A stretch of DNA of 39,408 bases from Candidatus Gastranaerophilales bacterium (GTDB taxonomy: Bacteria > Cyanobacteriota > Vampirovibrionia > Gastranaerophilales > Gastranaerophilaceae): positions 1-39,408 of the forward strand of contig CAJULH010000015.1 of NCBI GenBank assembly GCA_910587175.1, given 5' to 3'. Under the pieces are notes generated by a model. It was not told where the DNA came from. It saw nothing but the letters and a program-made list of their open reading frames with translations, and did no database searches. A program made the position numbers and the translations under genes. Below are positions 32,630 to 39,408 of the stretch, in pieces; the first letter of the stretch is position 1; each line of letters begins with the position of its first letter.

Positions 32630-32702
32630 TACCCCCAAGGGAATTCGAATCCCTGTCTACACCGTGAAAGGGTGTTGTCCTAGGCCTCTAGACGATGGGG
32701 GC
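32630..32702 (-). tRNA. trnE: tRNA-Glu (UUC anticodon)
   Basis: On the minus strand the gene begins GCCCCCATCGTC and contains the anticodon arm with CTTTCAC (anticodon TTC). T arm AGGGA/TCCCT frames TTCGAAT, and the acceptor ends TGGGGGT with discriminator A at 32630. No CCA is encoded. The G1-U72 pair and the overall sequence match the cyanobacterial and chloroplast tRNA-Glu type, a useful lineage marker. Confidence 0.96.
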
Positions 32703-32713
32703 ATAGTATTCAA

Positions 32714-33322
32714 TTATTTTTTTTCGTTGTAAACGAACAATCCAATTATATCATTTAATTTTGAAAGCTGTCTTTGGTAACTTGCACTTTGCTTTTCAAG
32801 ATTTTTAATATTACTTTTGTATTCTTGTATAGTATAGTGACAATCCTTAATTGAGCTGTTTAAGCAGTCTCTAACTCTTTGAGCATCTTGTAAAACACTC
32901 TTCATTGGAATACCAAGTGCTTCAATTGTTTGGCGTATAATTTGTGCACCGGTTTGTCTGGGTACACCTGATGGAAGTTGTGAAATTAAACGTTTTAAAA
33001 CGTTTATGTTATTTGGCATTTCAAATTCTTCAGAATCATCCTCTGAATCAATTGTAAGTTTTAATTCAGGGTTTTCATCAACATCTTCTGTATCAACATT
33101 GAATACAGGAGCTGAGTAATCTGAATTGTTAAATTCTGATTCAAAAGCCATGCTTCCAAAATCATTATTTTCTGCTGTGTTGAAATCATTGTTATCAGCA
33201 GTATTATTATATTCCTCAGTAACAGTTTCTGTTACAGTATCAGTTTCTAAACCTTCATTTTGTTTTTTGAGTGCATCTGCTATTTTTTTTCCCATATTTT
33301 TTGGTAATTCATTTTCAGGCAT
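32714..33322 (-). CDS. Hypothetical acidic protein with helical C-terminal domain
   Basis: A 202-aa protein, not recognised. The N-terminal half (about 25-105) is low-complexity, acidic and Asn/Asp/Glu/Thr-rich with repeats of NNDFN and DNNDF. The C-terminal half (about 108-202) is ordered: NINVLKRLISQLPSGVPRQTG, IRQTIEALGIP, then a coiled-coil-like CHYTIQEYKSNIKNLEKQ segment. No membrane segment. The well-defined PSGVPRQTGAQIIRQT block suggests a conserved domain of unknown role. Just upstream of tRNA-Glu on the same strand. Confidence 0.7.
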   Translation of the reverse strand: MPENELPKNMGKKIADALKKQNEGLETDTVTETVTEEYNNTADNNDFNTAENNDFGSMAFESEFNNSDYSAPVFNVDTEDVDENPELKLTIDSEDDSEEFEMPNNINVLKRLISQLPSGVPRQTGAQIIRQTIEALGIPMKSVLQDAQRVRDCLNSSIKDCHYTIQEYKSNIKNLEKQSASYQRQLSKLNDIIGLFVYNEKK

Positions 33323-33445
33323 CTTGCAACCCTTTCTTTTTAAGTTGATAAGACTATTATAAATAAAAAATAAATTATTTCAACTATTAAAATTATAAAA
33401 TTTAGTAAACTTTTTGGAGGATTTTATTTACATTGATAATAAATT

Positions 33446-33475
33446 AAAAGGCCCCACTTATCATGGGACCGGTTT
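33446..33475 (-). terminator. Probable terminator of the small gene at 33545
   Basis: On the minus strand GGTCCCA and TGGGGCC form a stem (33464-33470 with 33450-33456), followed by TTTTAATTT. There is also a T run on the plus strand, so bidirectional use is possible. Confidence 0.55.
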
Positions 33476-33544
33476 TTGTTGTGTTGTGTTATGCTTCGGG
33501 ATTGTGTTGTTAGGTGTTGATAATGCTTTTTGCTTAATTATTAA

Positions 33545-33796
33545 CTAAGCAATCATATCTAATTTTTTTGTTTCGTTTACGCCTTCTTTAATACTTTCAG
33601 CTCTTGAATTAATTTCATTTTCTTTAGAACCGAATAATGAATCTTTAACAATGCCTACGAATCCTGTTAAAATTCCCTGATCAACAAGGTTATGTGTTTT
33701 GTCCTGAACTCCGTAGTTTGTTTGAACGCCGGCTTTAAAACTTATATTGTTTTTTAGTGTATTATTTACATTTGATATAGAATTTACTCTTAACAT
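33545..33796 (-). CDS. Small hypothetical protein
   Basis: An 83-aa protein, not recognised. It begins MLRVNSISNVNNTLKNNISFKAG, then LVDQGILTGFVGIVKDSLFG and an amphipathic SRAESIKEGVNETKKL helix. No signal peptide. The short N-terminal S-F-K-A-G segment resembles the opening S-P-N-F-G of the GH77-like protein and may be a lineage-typical N-terminal motif, but that is speculative. A downstream hairpin supports it as a transcribed unit. Confidence 0.5.
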   Translation of the reverse strand: MLRVNSISNVNNTLKNNISFKAGVQTNYGVQDKTHNLVDQGILTGFVGIVKDSLFGSKENEINSRAESIKEGVNETKKLDMIA

Positions 33797-34086
33797 TTTT
33801 ATTTTCTATCCTTGGTTTTTCTTTGCTTTTTAGTGTTTGTCTAACACTTTATTTTGTATACTTGTATTATGTACCTAAAAAAATTATTTGTCAACCCCTC
33901 TTTATAAAAAATTTACTTCCTTGTTATTATTGGGTTTTAGCGTATTTTTTTAAAAAATTTTCTTCATGTTTTATATAATATTGTCAAATGTACACTTTAT
34001 TTTTTATTCCATGCGAATTCCAAAATCGTATTTACCCGATTGGCTAATTGTGAAACAGTTTTATGTATTGTTATATATAATTAAAT

Positions 34087-34158
34087 CTTTTTCATACTTC
34101 CAGCTATTCTTAATTCCAGACAGTTTGGGTCCTTTTTAACAATCGGACCCATTTTTTT
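34087..34158 (+). ncRNA. Candidate small RNA with terminator
   Basis: TATAAT (34076-34081) is followed by about 72 bp ending in the strong stem TGGGTCC (34126-34132) with GGACCCA (34145-34151) and T7 (34152-34158), on a strand with no upstream plus-strand gene. No good -35 box is visible, so the transcript is only a hypothesis. Confidence 0.3.
34126..34158 (+). terminator. Orphan plus-strand terminator
   Basis: TGGGTCC/GGACCCA stem of 7 bp, then TTTTTTT. The nearest plus-strand gene end is more than 8 kb upstream, so it does not belong to a recognised protein gene. Confidence 0.65.
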
Positions 34159-34263
34159 ACAGATTTTTTTATGTGCAGCAGACAAAGTTTAACGCACATT
34201 AAAAACAGGTTAATCAAAAGCTGTAATTCAACAATAATTCAAGATATATGCGAATATTTTCAA

Positions 34264-34292
34264 TAAAAAACCCTCCCGGTTTTCCAGGAGGG
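34264..34292 (-). terminator. Rho-independent terminator of the thioredoxin-like gene
   Basis: On the minus strand CCCTCC (34292-34287) pairs with GGAGGG (34276-34271), followed by TTTTTT and A/T sequence; 23 bp after the stop codon. Confidence 0.85.
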
Positions 34293-34314
34293 AAAATAAA
34301 TTTTAAATCATTCT

Positions 34315-34827
34315 TTATTTTTCAGGTTTGTTGACAAATTCCATAAATTCTTTTACAAGTTCTTTTTTAGCATCTTCCGTAAAAAGTTTTTGGTTATCGA
34401 TAAGCAGTCTGTCGTTGGTTTTCGGGTTTATAAGATAAACAGTCGGGAAACCTCCAACTTCGTATTTTTGCATAAGTTCCTGATTTTCAGGTTTGTCAGC
34501 ATTTATAAGTGCAACTGCAAAATGTTTTTTAATTTGCTTATCCTTAATGATGTCGCCAAATGTTGGTGCAAATCTTTGGCAAAAACCGCACCAGTCTGTG
34601 TAAAACCATACTATAATCGGTTTTTCTGTCTTTAAGGCTTTTTCCATCATTTCGCCTTTGTCATATTTTTTAGATATAACAACAGGGTCTCTCATTAAGC
34701 CTTTAGCATTTAATTTATTAATTATAATTCCATCCAGTATCAAAGATATTACAGAAAGAACGAGCGCAAGCACAACAAGTGCTGCAAGTACTTTCTTTTT
34801 AATGCATTTTTTGTTTTCTTCAGTCAT
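34315..34827 (-). CDS. Membrane-anchored thioredoxin-like protein
   Basis: A 170-aa protein. A short charged N terminus leads into one membrane helix (about residues 13-33); the thioredoxin fold follows. W79-C80-G-F-C83 is the redox motif in FYTDWCGFCQRFAP, a variant of WCGPC. GGFPTVYLINP contains the expected cis-proline. It is probably tethered to the inner membrane with the thiol domain outside, working on disulfides of exported proteins, perhaps the Cys-rich surface proteins. AAGGAG lies 8 nt before the ATG. Monocistronic. Confidence 0.88.
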   Translation of the reverse strand: MTEENKKCIKKKVLAALVVLALVLSVISLILDGIIINKLNAKGLMRDPVVISKKYDKGEMMEKALKTEKPIIVWFYTDWCGFCQRFAPTFGDIIKDKQIKKHFAVALINADKPENQELMQKYEVGGFPTVYLINPKTNDRLLIDNQKLFTEDAKKELVKEFMEFVNKPEK

Positions 34828-34940
34828 TTTTAAAATCTCCTTATCGAATCTTCCATATATTCTATAGCATTTTTTATCTCGTGTAAAATTATTTACATCT
34901 TTCTGTCATACGAATTTAAAGGGTAATTTGGCAAAATGTT

Positions 34941-36215
34941 TTATACATTCAGGCAGCAGTTTTTATATTTTTTTCCGCTTCCGCAAGGGCAAGGATCATT
35001 CCTTCCGATATTTTTTCCGGTATCCGGTTCGCTTTTTTCTTTGCTTTCCATTCCGATTAATTTTTCAAAAGTTTTTGAATTGTATAAGACCATTGTTGGA
35101 GAAAATTTATTATAAATAATCCAATCCTGCCTGAAAAAATTAATAATCTCTCTTATGTCCTTAAAATCCTTATCAAACGCTTTATTTATGAGAGGAATAA
35201 AACCTTTAAATTCTTCATTCTTTTTAATAATTAAATTTGGTGATACCTTATCTGAGAGCATAAAATTTTCTATGCATTCTTTTGCATTTTCTATTGTAGC
35301 AAGTGAATTTTGCTTCAATATTTCATTTACTGTCCCTAAAAAAGGAACAATATAAAGTCCTGATGTTTTATCCATAAAAAAGCCTATGTCATAAGCTTTT
35401 TCAGAGGCTGAAAATCCTCCTGTGGCATTTTTTATAAAATCATCCTCGTAGTCTTCATTTAATTTGAAATATTTAAAAATTTCCGGGTTTTTAATATATT
35501 TTTCCTTTGATATACTTTGAATTTTTCCATCAATTAAAAGATTGAATTCTTTTATAAAATCATCTGCCAAAGTATTTGTTGTAATAATTTCATCACAACT
35601 AAACACTGTCATAAATTTTTCATAAAAGAATCCGGTTGAATTTTGAAGCTCTTTTAACTTTTTATCATTATACATTGTTTGGGATTCCGGGTATTTTATA
35701 AGACATTTAACAGTTTCAACATTTGCCTGGTATTCTCTGAATTGACCGAAACAATCAAAGATTTCAAGCAAATAAAAAACCCCGTTAAGTTCTACTATTC
35801 TTGCCTTAATAAAATCATAAAGCCCAATTCCTCTTAAATTTGTCATCTTAACAAGCGGAATGAGCTCAAAATCCATTTCGTTTGCAAGACAGGTGCAGCT
35901 GTATGCATTTTTTAAAATTTTATTCACCCTGAAGACTGATTTGAAGCTTTTTTTAAAAGAACTTATCATATTAATATCTGCATTTTGGTTTTTCTTTAAA
36001 AAATAATCTAAAACCCTTGTATTATCCTGCATTTTTTCATCTAAAATGTAATTTATAATGCAGTCATTTAGTTCATTTTGCCTTTCAATATTAATTTCAT
36101 TTTTTATTAAAAAATTCTCAAAATCTTTTGATAAGTCTTTGTCATTTACAGCAAAATCTATCAATGCATCCATTGTTGAACTTATTGAATTTAAAGTCTC
36201 AATGAGACCTGCCAT
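34941..36215 (-). CDS. SEC-C motif protein of unknown function
   Basis: A 424-aa protein. Only the C-terminal 22 residues are recognised: NDPCPCGSGKKYKNCC is the SEC-C zinc-binding motif (C-x-C...C-C) also found at the end of SecA. The preceding 400 residues are helical without a known domain and include a Lys/Asn-rich N terminus. SEC-C tails bind zinc and interact with SecB or ribosomal surfaces in some proteins. AAGGAG 7 nt before the ATG. Downstream of tlyA on the same strand, a 13-bp gap, so co-transcription is probable. Confidence 0.75.
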   Translation of the reverse strand: MAGLIETLNSISSTMDALIDFAVNDKDLSKDFENFLIKNEINIERQNELNDCIINYILDEKMQDNTRVLDYFLKKNQNADINMISSFKKSFKSVFRVNKILKNAYSCTCLANEMDFELIPLVKMTNLRGIGLYDFIKARIVELNGVFYLLEIFDCFGQFREYQANVETVKCLIKYPESQTMYNDKKLKELQNSTGFFYEKFMTVFSCDEIITTNTLADDFIKEFNLLIDGKIQSISKEKYIKNPEIFKYFKLNEDYEDDFIKNATGGFSASEKAYDIGFFMDKTSGLYIVPFLGTVNEILKQNSLATIENAKECIENFMLSDKVSPNLIIKKNEEFKGFIPLINKAFDKDFKDIREIINFFRQDWIIYNKFSPTMVLYNSKTFEKLIGMESKEKSEPDTGKNIGRNDPCPCGSGKKYKNCCLNV

Positions 36216-36228
36216 ATTGTTTCTCCTT

Positions 36229-37005
36229 TTAAACTCTCTTTAAATATATTAAATATTCTGTATTTCCCTGTTTTGCACCCTGGATTGGCGATTTTATGAT
36301 ACCCAGTGTTTCAAGGTTAAGTGTTTTGGTAAATTCTTTTATATCTTCAATTATTTTTTTGCGTACAGTTTCATCTTTTACCACGCCGCCTTTTGCTATT
36401 TCGTTTTTTTCAGCTTCAAACTGCGGTTTTATTAAAAGCACCATTTGTGCATTTTTCTTTGTAAAGTTTAAAACGTTTACAAGCACCTTTTTAATTGAAA
36501 TAAATGATAAATCCATTGATAAAAATTCAGGCATTTCAGATTCATCCAAAGTTTCACACCCGAAAATTTCTTCAAATGTACAATTTTTAACATTTACCTT
36601 TTCAATTACCTTTACTCTCTCATCGGAGCGCAGTTTCCAAGCTATTTGTCCGTATCCTACATCAACAGCATAAACCTTTTGTGCACCCTCCTGAAGCATA
36701 CAGTCTGTAAAACCGCCTGTAGAAGCGCCTATATCTATGCAGGTTTTATCTTTTAAATTAATCTTGAATTCATCTATTGCACCCTTTAATTTTAAACCGC
36801 CTCTTGAAACGTACGGAATAGTTTTAATTTCAAGTTTCATCGGATGTTCCGGGTGAAAGAGTTTTTCTTCATCGTAAAGCTCGCCTGCTTTTGAAACAAC
36901 GGTATCATTAATTTTGACATTTCCTGCTAAAATATTTACCTGAGCTGAATTTTTAGAGTCAAAATATCCATGTTCAAAAAGAATTAAATCAAGCCGCTTT
37001 TTCAT
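36229..37005 (-). CDS. tlyA: TlyA-family rRNA 2'-O-methyltransferase
   Basis: A 258-aa protein. An S4 RNA-binding domain (about residues 1-60) precedes an FtsJ-like Rossmann fold: SRGGLKLKGAI, the SAM-binding CIDIGASTGGFTD (89-101), YAVDVGYGQIAWKLR, FLSMDLSFIS and LLIKPQFEAEK. The K-D-K-type catalytic residues are present in these blocks. Relatives methylate 16S and 23S rRNA 2'-hydroxyls; the older hemolysin name is misleading. GGGAAG about 9 nt before the ATG. Sits in a run with tatD. Confidence 0.92.
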   Translation of the reverse strand: MKKRLDLILFEHGYFDSKNSAQVNILAGNVKINDTVVSKAGELYDEEKLFHPEHPMKLEIKTIPYVSRGGLKLKGAIDEFKINLKDKTCIDIGASTGGFTDCMLQEGAQKVYAVDVGYGQIAWKLRSDERVKVIEKVNVKNCTFEEIFGCETLDESEMPEFLSMDLSFISIKKVLVNVLNFTKKNAQMVLLIKPQFEAEKNEIAKGGVVKDETVRKKIIEDIKEFTKTLNLETLGIIKSPIQGAKQGNTEYLIYLKRV

Positions 37006-37026
37006 TTCAAAACTTCCCGGGATTCT

Positions 37027-37287
37027 TTACGGTTTTACCATGTATTGCTCTTCCTGGAGTGCAATGCCCGTAATGTCAGTGGATACGAGGCTTACTTTTT
37101 TAATTGGTCCGATTGCATCAAGTTCAATCATTTTTGGAGCAGATGCTGCTTTTAAAAGCTTTTGGATATCATCATAAACACTTTGCGGATTTTCAAAATA
37201 TAAAACAATCGGTGCCACAGAACCTTTTAAAAATATTAAAAGCGAAGTTTTGATTTTTATATTTTGTTGTGTAAACTGGCTTGCCAT
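37027..37287 (-). CDS. Small hypothetical protein between tatD and tlyA
   Basis: An 86-aa protein of simple alpha-beta pattern, not recognised. The blocks TSLLIFLKGSVAPIVLYFENP, DIQKLLKAA and KKVSLVSTDITGIALQEEQYM suggest two strands, a helix and further strands. No signal peptide. Its ribosome site AAGGAG lies within the last codons of tatD, and it is followed by tlyA after 21 bp, which supports it as a real gene in this minus-strand operon. Confidence 0.65.
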   Translation of the reverse strand: MASQFTQQNIKIKTSLLIFLKGSVAPIVLYFENPQSVYDDIQKLLKAASAPKMIELDAIGPIKKVSLVSTDITGIALQEEQYMVKP

Positions 37288-37296
37288 TTTATTATA

Positions 37297-38055
37297 TTAT
37301 TCTCCTTTATTGAAATTAAAAATCTTTTCAGCATTTTTTGTTGTTTCTTTTTGTACAAATTCTACTGTTAAATCTTTTAAATTTGCAATTTCTTTTGCAA
37401 TTAAATTTAAATATTTTGGTGCATTTTCTTCTCCCCTGAAAGGATGCGGAGTTAAATACGGTGCATCTGTTTCAAGAACAAGGTGTTCAAGGGGAATTTC
37501 TTTTACAACATCTTTCATCTTTCTTGCATTTTTAAAGGTTACGACACCGCCTATGCCAAGATACCAGCCCAAGGCTGTGCATTCGCGTGCAAATTCGACG
37601 CTTCCCGAAAAACAATGCATTAAAACTTTATTATATTTTGTCTCTTTCAAAATATTAAAAGTGTCAAGATGAGCTTCTCTATCGTGAATTACAACCGGTA
37701 AATCCAAAGACATTGCAATCTCAATTTGAGTCTGAAACACTTTCTTTTGAGTATCAACAAATGTTTTATCCCAATAATAATCAAGCCCGATTTCGCCGAT
37801 ACCTACTATTTTTGGATGCTGCGCAAGCAAGGCAATTTTTTTTGCTGTATCATTTGTAAACTTTTGCGCTTCCGAAGGATGTACCCCAATGCAGCCAAAA
37901 ACACAGTCGTATTTATCAATAAATTCTGTTATTTTATCAAATGTATCAGGCTCTACGCCCGGGATTATTATTTTTTCAACCCCGGCTTTCAGAGATTCTT
38001 CAATCTCTGCTTCAGGGTTTTGAAGCATGTCAATGTGGGAGTGTGTATCTATCAT
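37297..38055 (-). CDS. tatD: TatD-family metal-dependent DNase/hydrolase
   Basis: A 252-aa TIM-barrel protein of standard length. D-T-H-S-H (H5, H7) is the first metal motif; GEIGLDYYWD carries the bridging glutamate, VVIHDREAH and VLMHCFSGS the histidines, and LETDAPYLTP the catalytic aspartate. TatD proteins act as 3'-5' exonucleases or deacylases with divalent metals. It is the first gene of a minus-strand operon with the small protein and tlyA. It is divergent from rnpB; the promoter of rnpB lies between them. Confidence 0.95.
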   Translation of the reverse strand: MIDTHSHIDMLQNPEAEIEESLKAGVEKIIIPGVEPDTFDKITEFIDKYDCVFGCIGVHPSEAQKFTNDTAKKIALLAQHPKIVGIGEIGLDYYWDKTFVDTQKKVFQTQIEIAMSLDLPVVIHDREAHLDTFNILKETKYNKVLMHCFSGSVEFARECTALGWYLGIGGVVTFKNARKMKDVVKEIPLEHLVLETDAPYLTPHPFRGEENAPKYLNLIAKEIANLKDLTVEFVQKETTKNAEKIFNFNKGE

Positions 38056-38064
38056 ACAGATATT

Positions 38065-38092
38065 TTAACAAAATTTAATTTTTTTGTATAAT
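38065..38092 (+). promoter_or_regulatory. Promoter of rnpB
   Basis: TTAACA (38065-38070) and TATAAT (38087-38092), 16 bp apart, precede the RNase P RNA by about 10 bp. Confidence 0.7.
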
Positions 38093-38101
38093 ATATTAAG
38101 A

Positions 38102-38560
38102 AAGAAAGTCGGAGGATAATCGCGCGGAAATTTTTCCGTGAGGAAAGTCCGGACATCCAAAAAGGCATGTTGCCTGGGAAATCCAGGTGCGTGTGAGCGT
38201 GAGGACAGTGCCACAGAAAAGTAATATACCTGTGTGAAGGTATTAATTGCGTAAGCAATTAAACCGTAGTCCTTAGGAAACCGCTGTAGGATGTGAGCCT
38301 TGCAAGTGGCAGCGGCAGCGAAACGAGCAAAAGGTGAAACACCCATAGGCGGAAGAATATTGAACAACAGGTGATTGTGCAACGGCGGAGTAAGAGCCCA
38401 CCGCCTCTTCCCGTAAGGGCAGAGGGCAAGGTAAACCCCAACAGGATGCAAGTTCGGCTTTGCGGCTATGGTGCCTTTTCCTCCCTTTGGGGCCGCATAA
38501 AGGAACGCATTAGACAGATGATTATCTTGAAACAGAATCCGGCTTATTACCGGCTTTCTT
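38102..38560 (+). ncRNA. rnpB: RNase P RNA, bacterial type A
   Basis: GAGGAAAGTCCGGAC (P4 and CR-I) near the 5' end, ACAGAA after the GTGCCAC element, AAACCCC and AGTAAGAGCCCACC in the middle and AGACAGATG (CR-V) near the 3' end are the universal core signatures. The 5' AAGAAAGTCGG (38102-38112) pairs with CCGGCTTTCTT (38550-38560) as helix P1. RNase P RNA is the catalytic subunit that cuts tRNA 5' leaders. The CCGG...CCGG hairpin ahead of TTTCTTTTTAT may terminate it. Reading frames within it on either strand are shadows. Confidence 0.97.
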
Positions 38561-38631
38561 TTTATACGTTTACTTTTTTAATGATATCTTTTTGTTGAAA
38601 TTTGTTTTTACATAAATGTTTTTTAATGGCT

Positions 38632-38919
38632 TTAAGACCGATTCAAATTGGAAATCTTTTTGTTTAAATCCAGGACACAGCGCACACCGTGGGCAATAGT
38701 ACCTACGCGCTCCTCATCCGGTGCGCGGGAAAGGAATGTACCTCCGCCTAAATACCCGACATAGTGCAGAGAGCCAGCCTGCGTGCCTGACCATAAGTGG
38801 TACGGAAAGCAACCATCATATGTAGAAGAACCCGGGCAGCCACCAAGGTACCTTCCGCAGTGCAACGTGCCGTAACCGGCACCGCTGTCACAGAGCTGCA
38901 GTTTCGGGCTATTAATTTG
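38632..38919 (-). pseudogene. Detached cysteine-rich C-type-lectin/FISUMP-like cassette, related to the insert of glycine-rich copy 1
   Basis: An open frame (about 95 codons) bounded by an in-frame TAG at 38922-38920 and the stop at 38634-38632, with no export signal or ribosome site; only a TTG could start it. Its protein reads LQLCDSGAGYGTLHC, GGCPG, CFPYHLWSGTQ, then GVRCVLD. This matches the copy 1 insert (LQLC...LQC...CPG...CYPDSLW...SVRCILD), with identical spacing between the first three cysteines (10 then 6 residues). The region is visibly GC-richer than its surroundings. It is either a relic of another glycine-rich protein, a silent cassette for recombination, or a variable region moved from its context. 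Immediately downstream (in genome orientation) lies rnpB. Confidence 0.6.
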
Positions 38920-39230
38920 CTAACGTTTTTTATCTTGCATTTAACCTATACTTTAAAATGCAACAGCCAAGTTTAATCAAGTTTAATTTCAGCACTAAAC
39001 CGCTTTGAGAATATTAAATTGCGGTAACATCAGACGATTTGAATTCCTTATCTGCTAAAACCGTTATAAGTCGTAGCACTCCAAGGATAAGATTTCCATA
39101 ATCCGAATCTTACCAAGTTTACCTTTATACGGCAAATATTATAAATTCAAGCAGATTATATTTTAACCAGTATCATAAAATCCAAGTAGGTTGGGTTTCA
39201 ACCAGGCATCATAAAATTGATAAAGTTTGT
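38920..39230. other. Intergenic region between the cassette and glycine-rich copy 3
   Basis: No intact gene in about 310 bp. It is AT-rich with stops in all frames and holds GGTTGGGTTTCAACC (about 39189-39203), similar to the palindrome in the leader of copy 1. Short decayed coding (for example a 21-codon minus-strand stretch at 39048-39110 containing WSATTYNG) may be further relics of lectin-like sequence but is too short to call. Confidence 0.4.
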
Positions 39231-39265
39231 AAAAAAAGAGGCGCTAAGGTTACAAAATGCGCCTC
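39231..39265 (-). terminator. Rho-independent terminator of glycine-rich copy 3, conserved 3' element
   Basis: On the minus strand GAGGCGC (39265-39259) pairs with GCGCCTC (39244-39238), then T7. The loop and flank (AACAACTTTTC upstream; TTTTGTAACCTT in the loop) match the elements after copies 1 and 2. Confidence 0.85.
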
Positions 39266-39334
39266 TGAAAAGTTGTTTATCATTAAAATTAAATTATTCT
39301 GTGTCTACTTATACTGCTGTCTCTGCCTGTCAGG

Positions 39335-39408
39335 TTACCCCTCCTCCTTATCTAAATTCCAATAAATAATTACAAACCCCGGCATTCCGTTTGCCCCTGC
39401 ATATGAAT
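39335..39408 (-). CDS. Glycine-rich prepilin-like protein, C terminus only (copy 3)
   Basis: The last 23 residues on the minus strand, open to the window edge, read AGANGMPGFVIIYWN, then LDKEEG and stop (39337-39335). This corresponds to the C terminus of copy 1 (GAKGMPGYVIIYWN). The conserved terminator follows. The gene continues beyond the window. If the arrangement of the other copies holds, an XRE gene should lie further to the right on the plus strand. Confidence 0.7.
   Translation of the reverse strand, partial: SYAGANGMPGFVIIYWNLDKEEG

Larger units (their letters stand above)
33797..34314. other. Long AT-rich intergenic region
   Basis: A 518-bp stretch without a supported gene. It contains a plus-strand hairpin terminator (34126-34158), a TATAAT at 34076-34081 and, at its right end, the terminator of the thioredoxin-like gene (34264-34292). 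The rest is AT-rich and structureless to the eye. Confidence 0.5.

Noticed and set aside
38065..38598. Several reading frames on both strands over 38065-38598
   Set aside because: They lie inside rnpB, whose conserved structure explains the sequence.
39048..39110. Minus-strand stretch containing WSATTYNG, similar to lectin-like segments
   Set aside because: Only 20 codons, bounded by stops and lacking neighbouring motifs; it may be a relic but cannot be supported.
1..39408. CRISPR array, prophage, transposase or reverse transcriptase
   Set aside because: No regular direct repeats with spacers, and no phage, transposase or reverse transcriptase motifs were found in any translated frame; hence a complete diversity-generating retroelement is not in this window.

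Overview
This AT-rich window is most likely from a non-photosynthetic gut cyanobacterium (Vampirovibrionia/Melainabacteria, order Gastranaerophilales). The pointers are: a tRNA-Glu of the cyanobacterial/plastid form (acceptor stem GCCCCCA/TGGGGGT with a G1-U72 pair), SLH-domain and MCE proteins typical of a diderm, fermentative carbohydrate genes and no photosynthesis genes. The assignment is inferred from gene content and was not searched against a database.

Layout, left to right. 1-1019: a tandem pair of thymidylate-kinase-like genes, the first cut by the window edge. 1078-4396: a divergent small XRE regulator and a 987-aa glycine-rich prepilin-like protein with a cysteine-rich C-type-lectin/FISUMP-like insert. 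4496-9005: cobalamin adenosyltransferase plus MCE protein, a hypothetical protein, a cobalamin-type radical SAM protein and an AI-2E/PerM-family permease. 9081-12927: lysA, the c-di-AMP synthase cdaA, a small unknown, an MBL hydrolase and cytidine deaminase. 12963-16601: a Cys-rich mini-protein, a degenerate GH77-like protein, a CopG regulator and gcvH. 16764-20698: a minus-strand run of MetE-like protein, CooC-like ATPase, folD and alr. 20706-25565: a perfect 33-bp palindrome, a GT9 glycosyltransferase, an SLH protein and an alpha-amylase-like enzyme. 25642-29143: a second XRE plus glycine-rich prepilin module. 29211-38055: mostly housekeeping genes on the minus strand (trpS, TPR protein, tRNA-Glu, thioredoxin-like, SEC-C protein, tlyA, tatD). 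38102-38560: rnpB. 38632-39408: a detached lectin-like cassette and the 3' end of a third glycine-rich prepilin gene.

The most interesting content is the repeated surface-protein module. Two complete copies each have a divergent XRE repressor-like gene, a prepilin signal and first helix identical over 27 residues, a variable Gly-rich body, and a 3' element in which the flank, loop and stem are all conserved. A third copy begins at the right edge. The lectin-like insert of copy 1 has an isolated homologue beside rnpB with the same cysteine spacing and a GC-rich, heavily substituted core. Together this looks like a paralogous, possibly diversifying family of secreted adhesins whose silent or relic cassettes lie nearby. 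Whether the variation comes from gene conversion or from a diversity-generating retroelement cannot be decided here: no reverse transcriptase or template repeat was seen.
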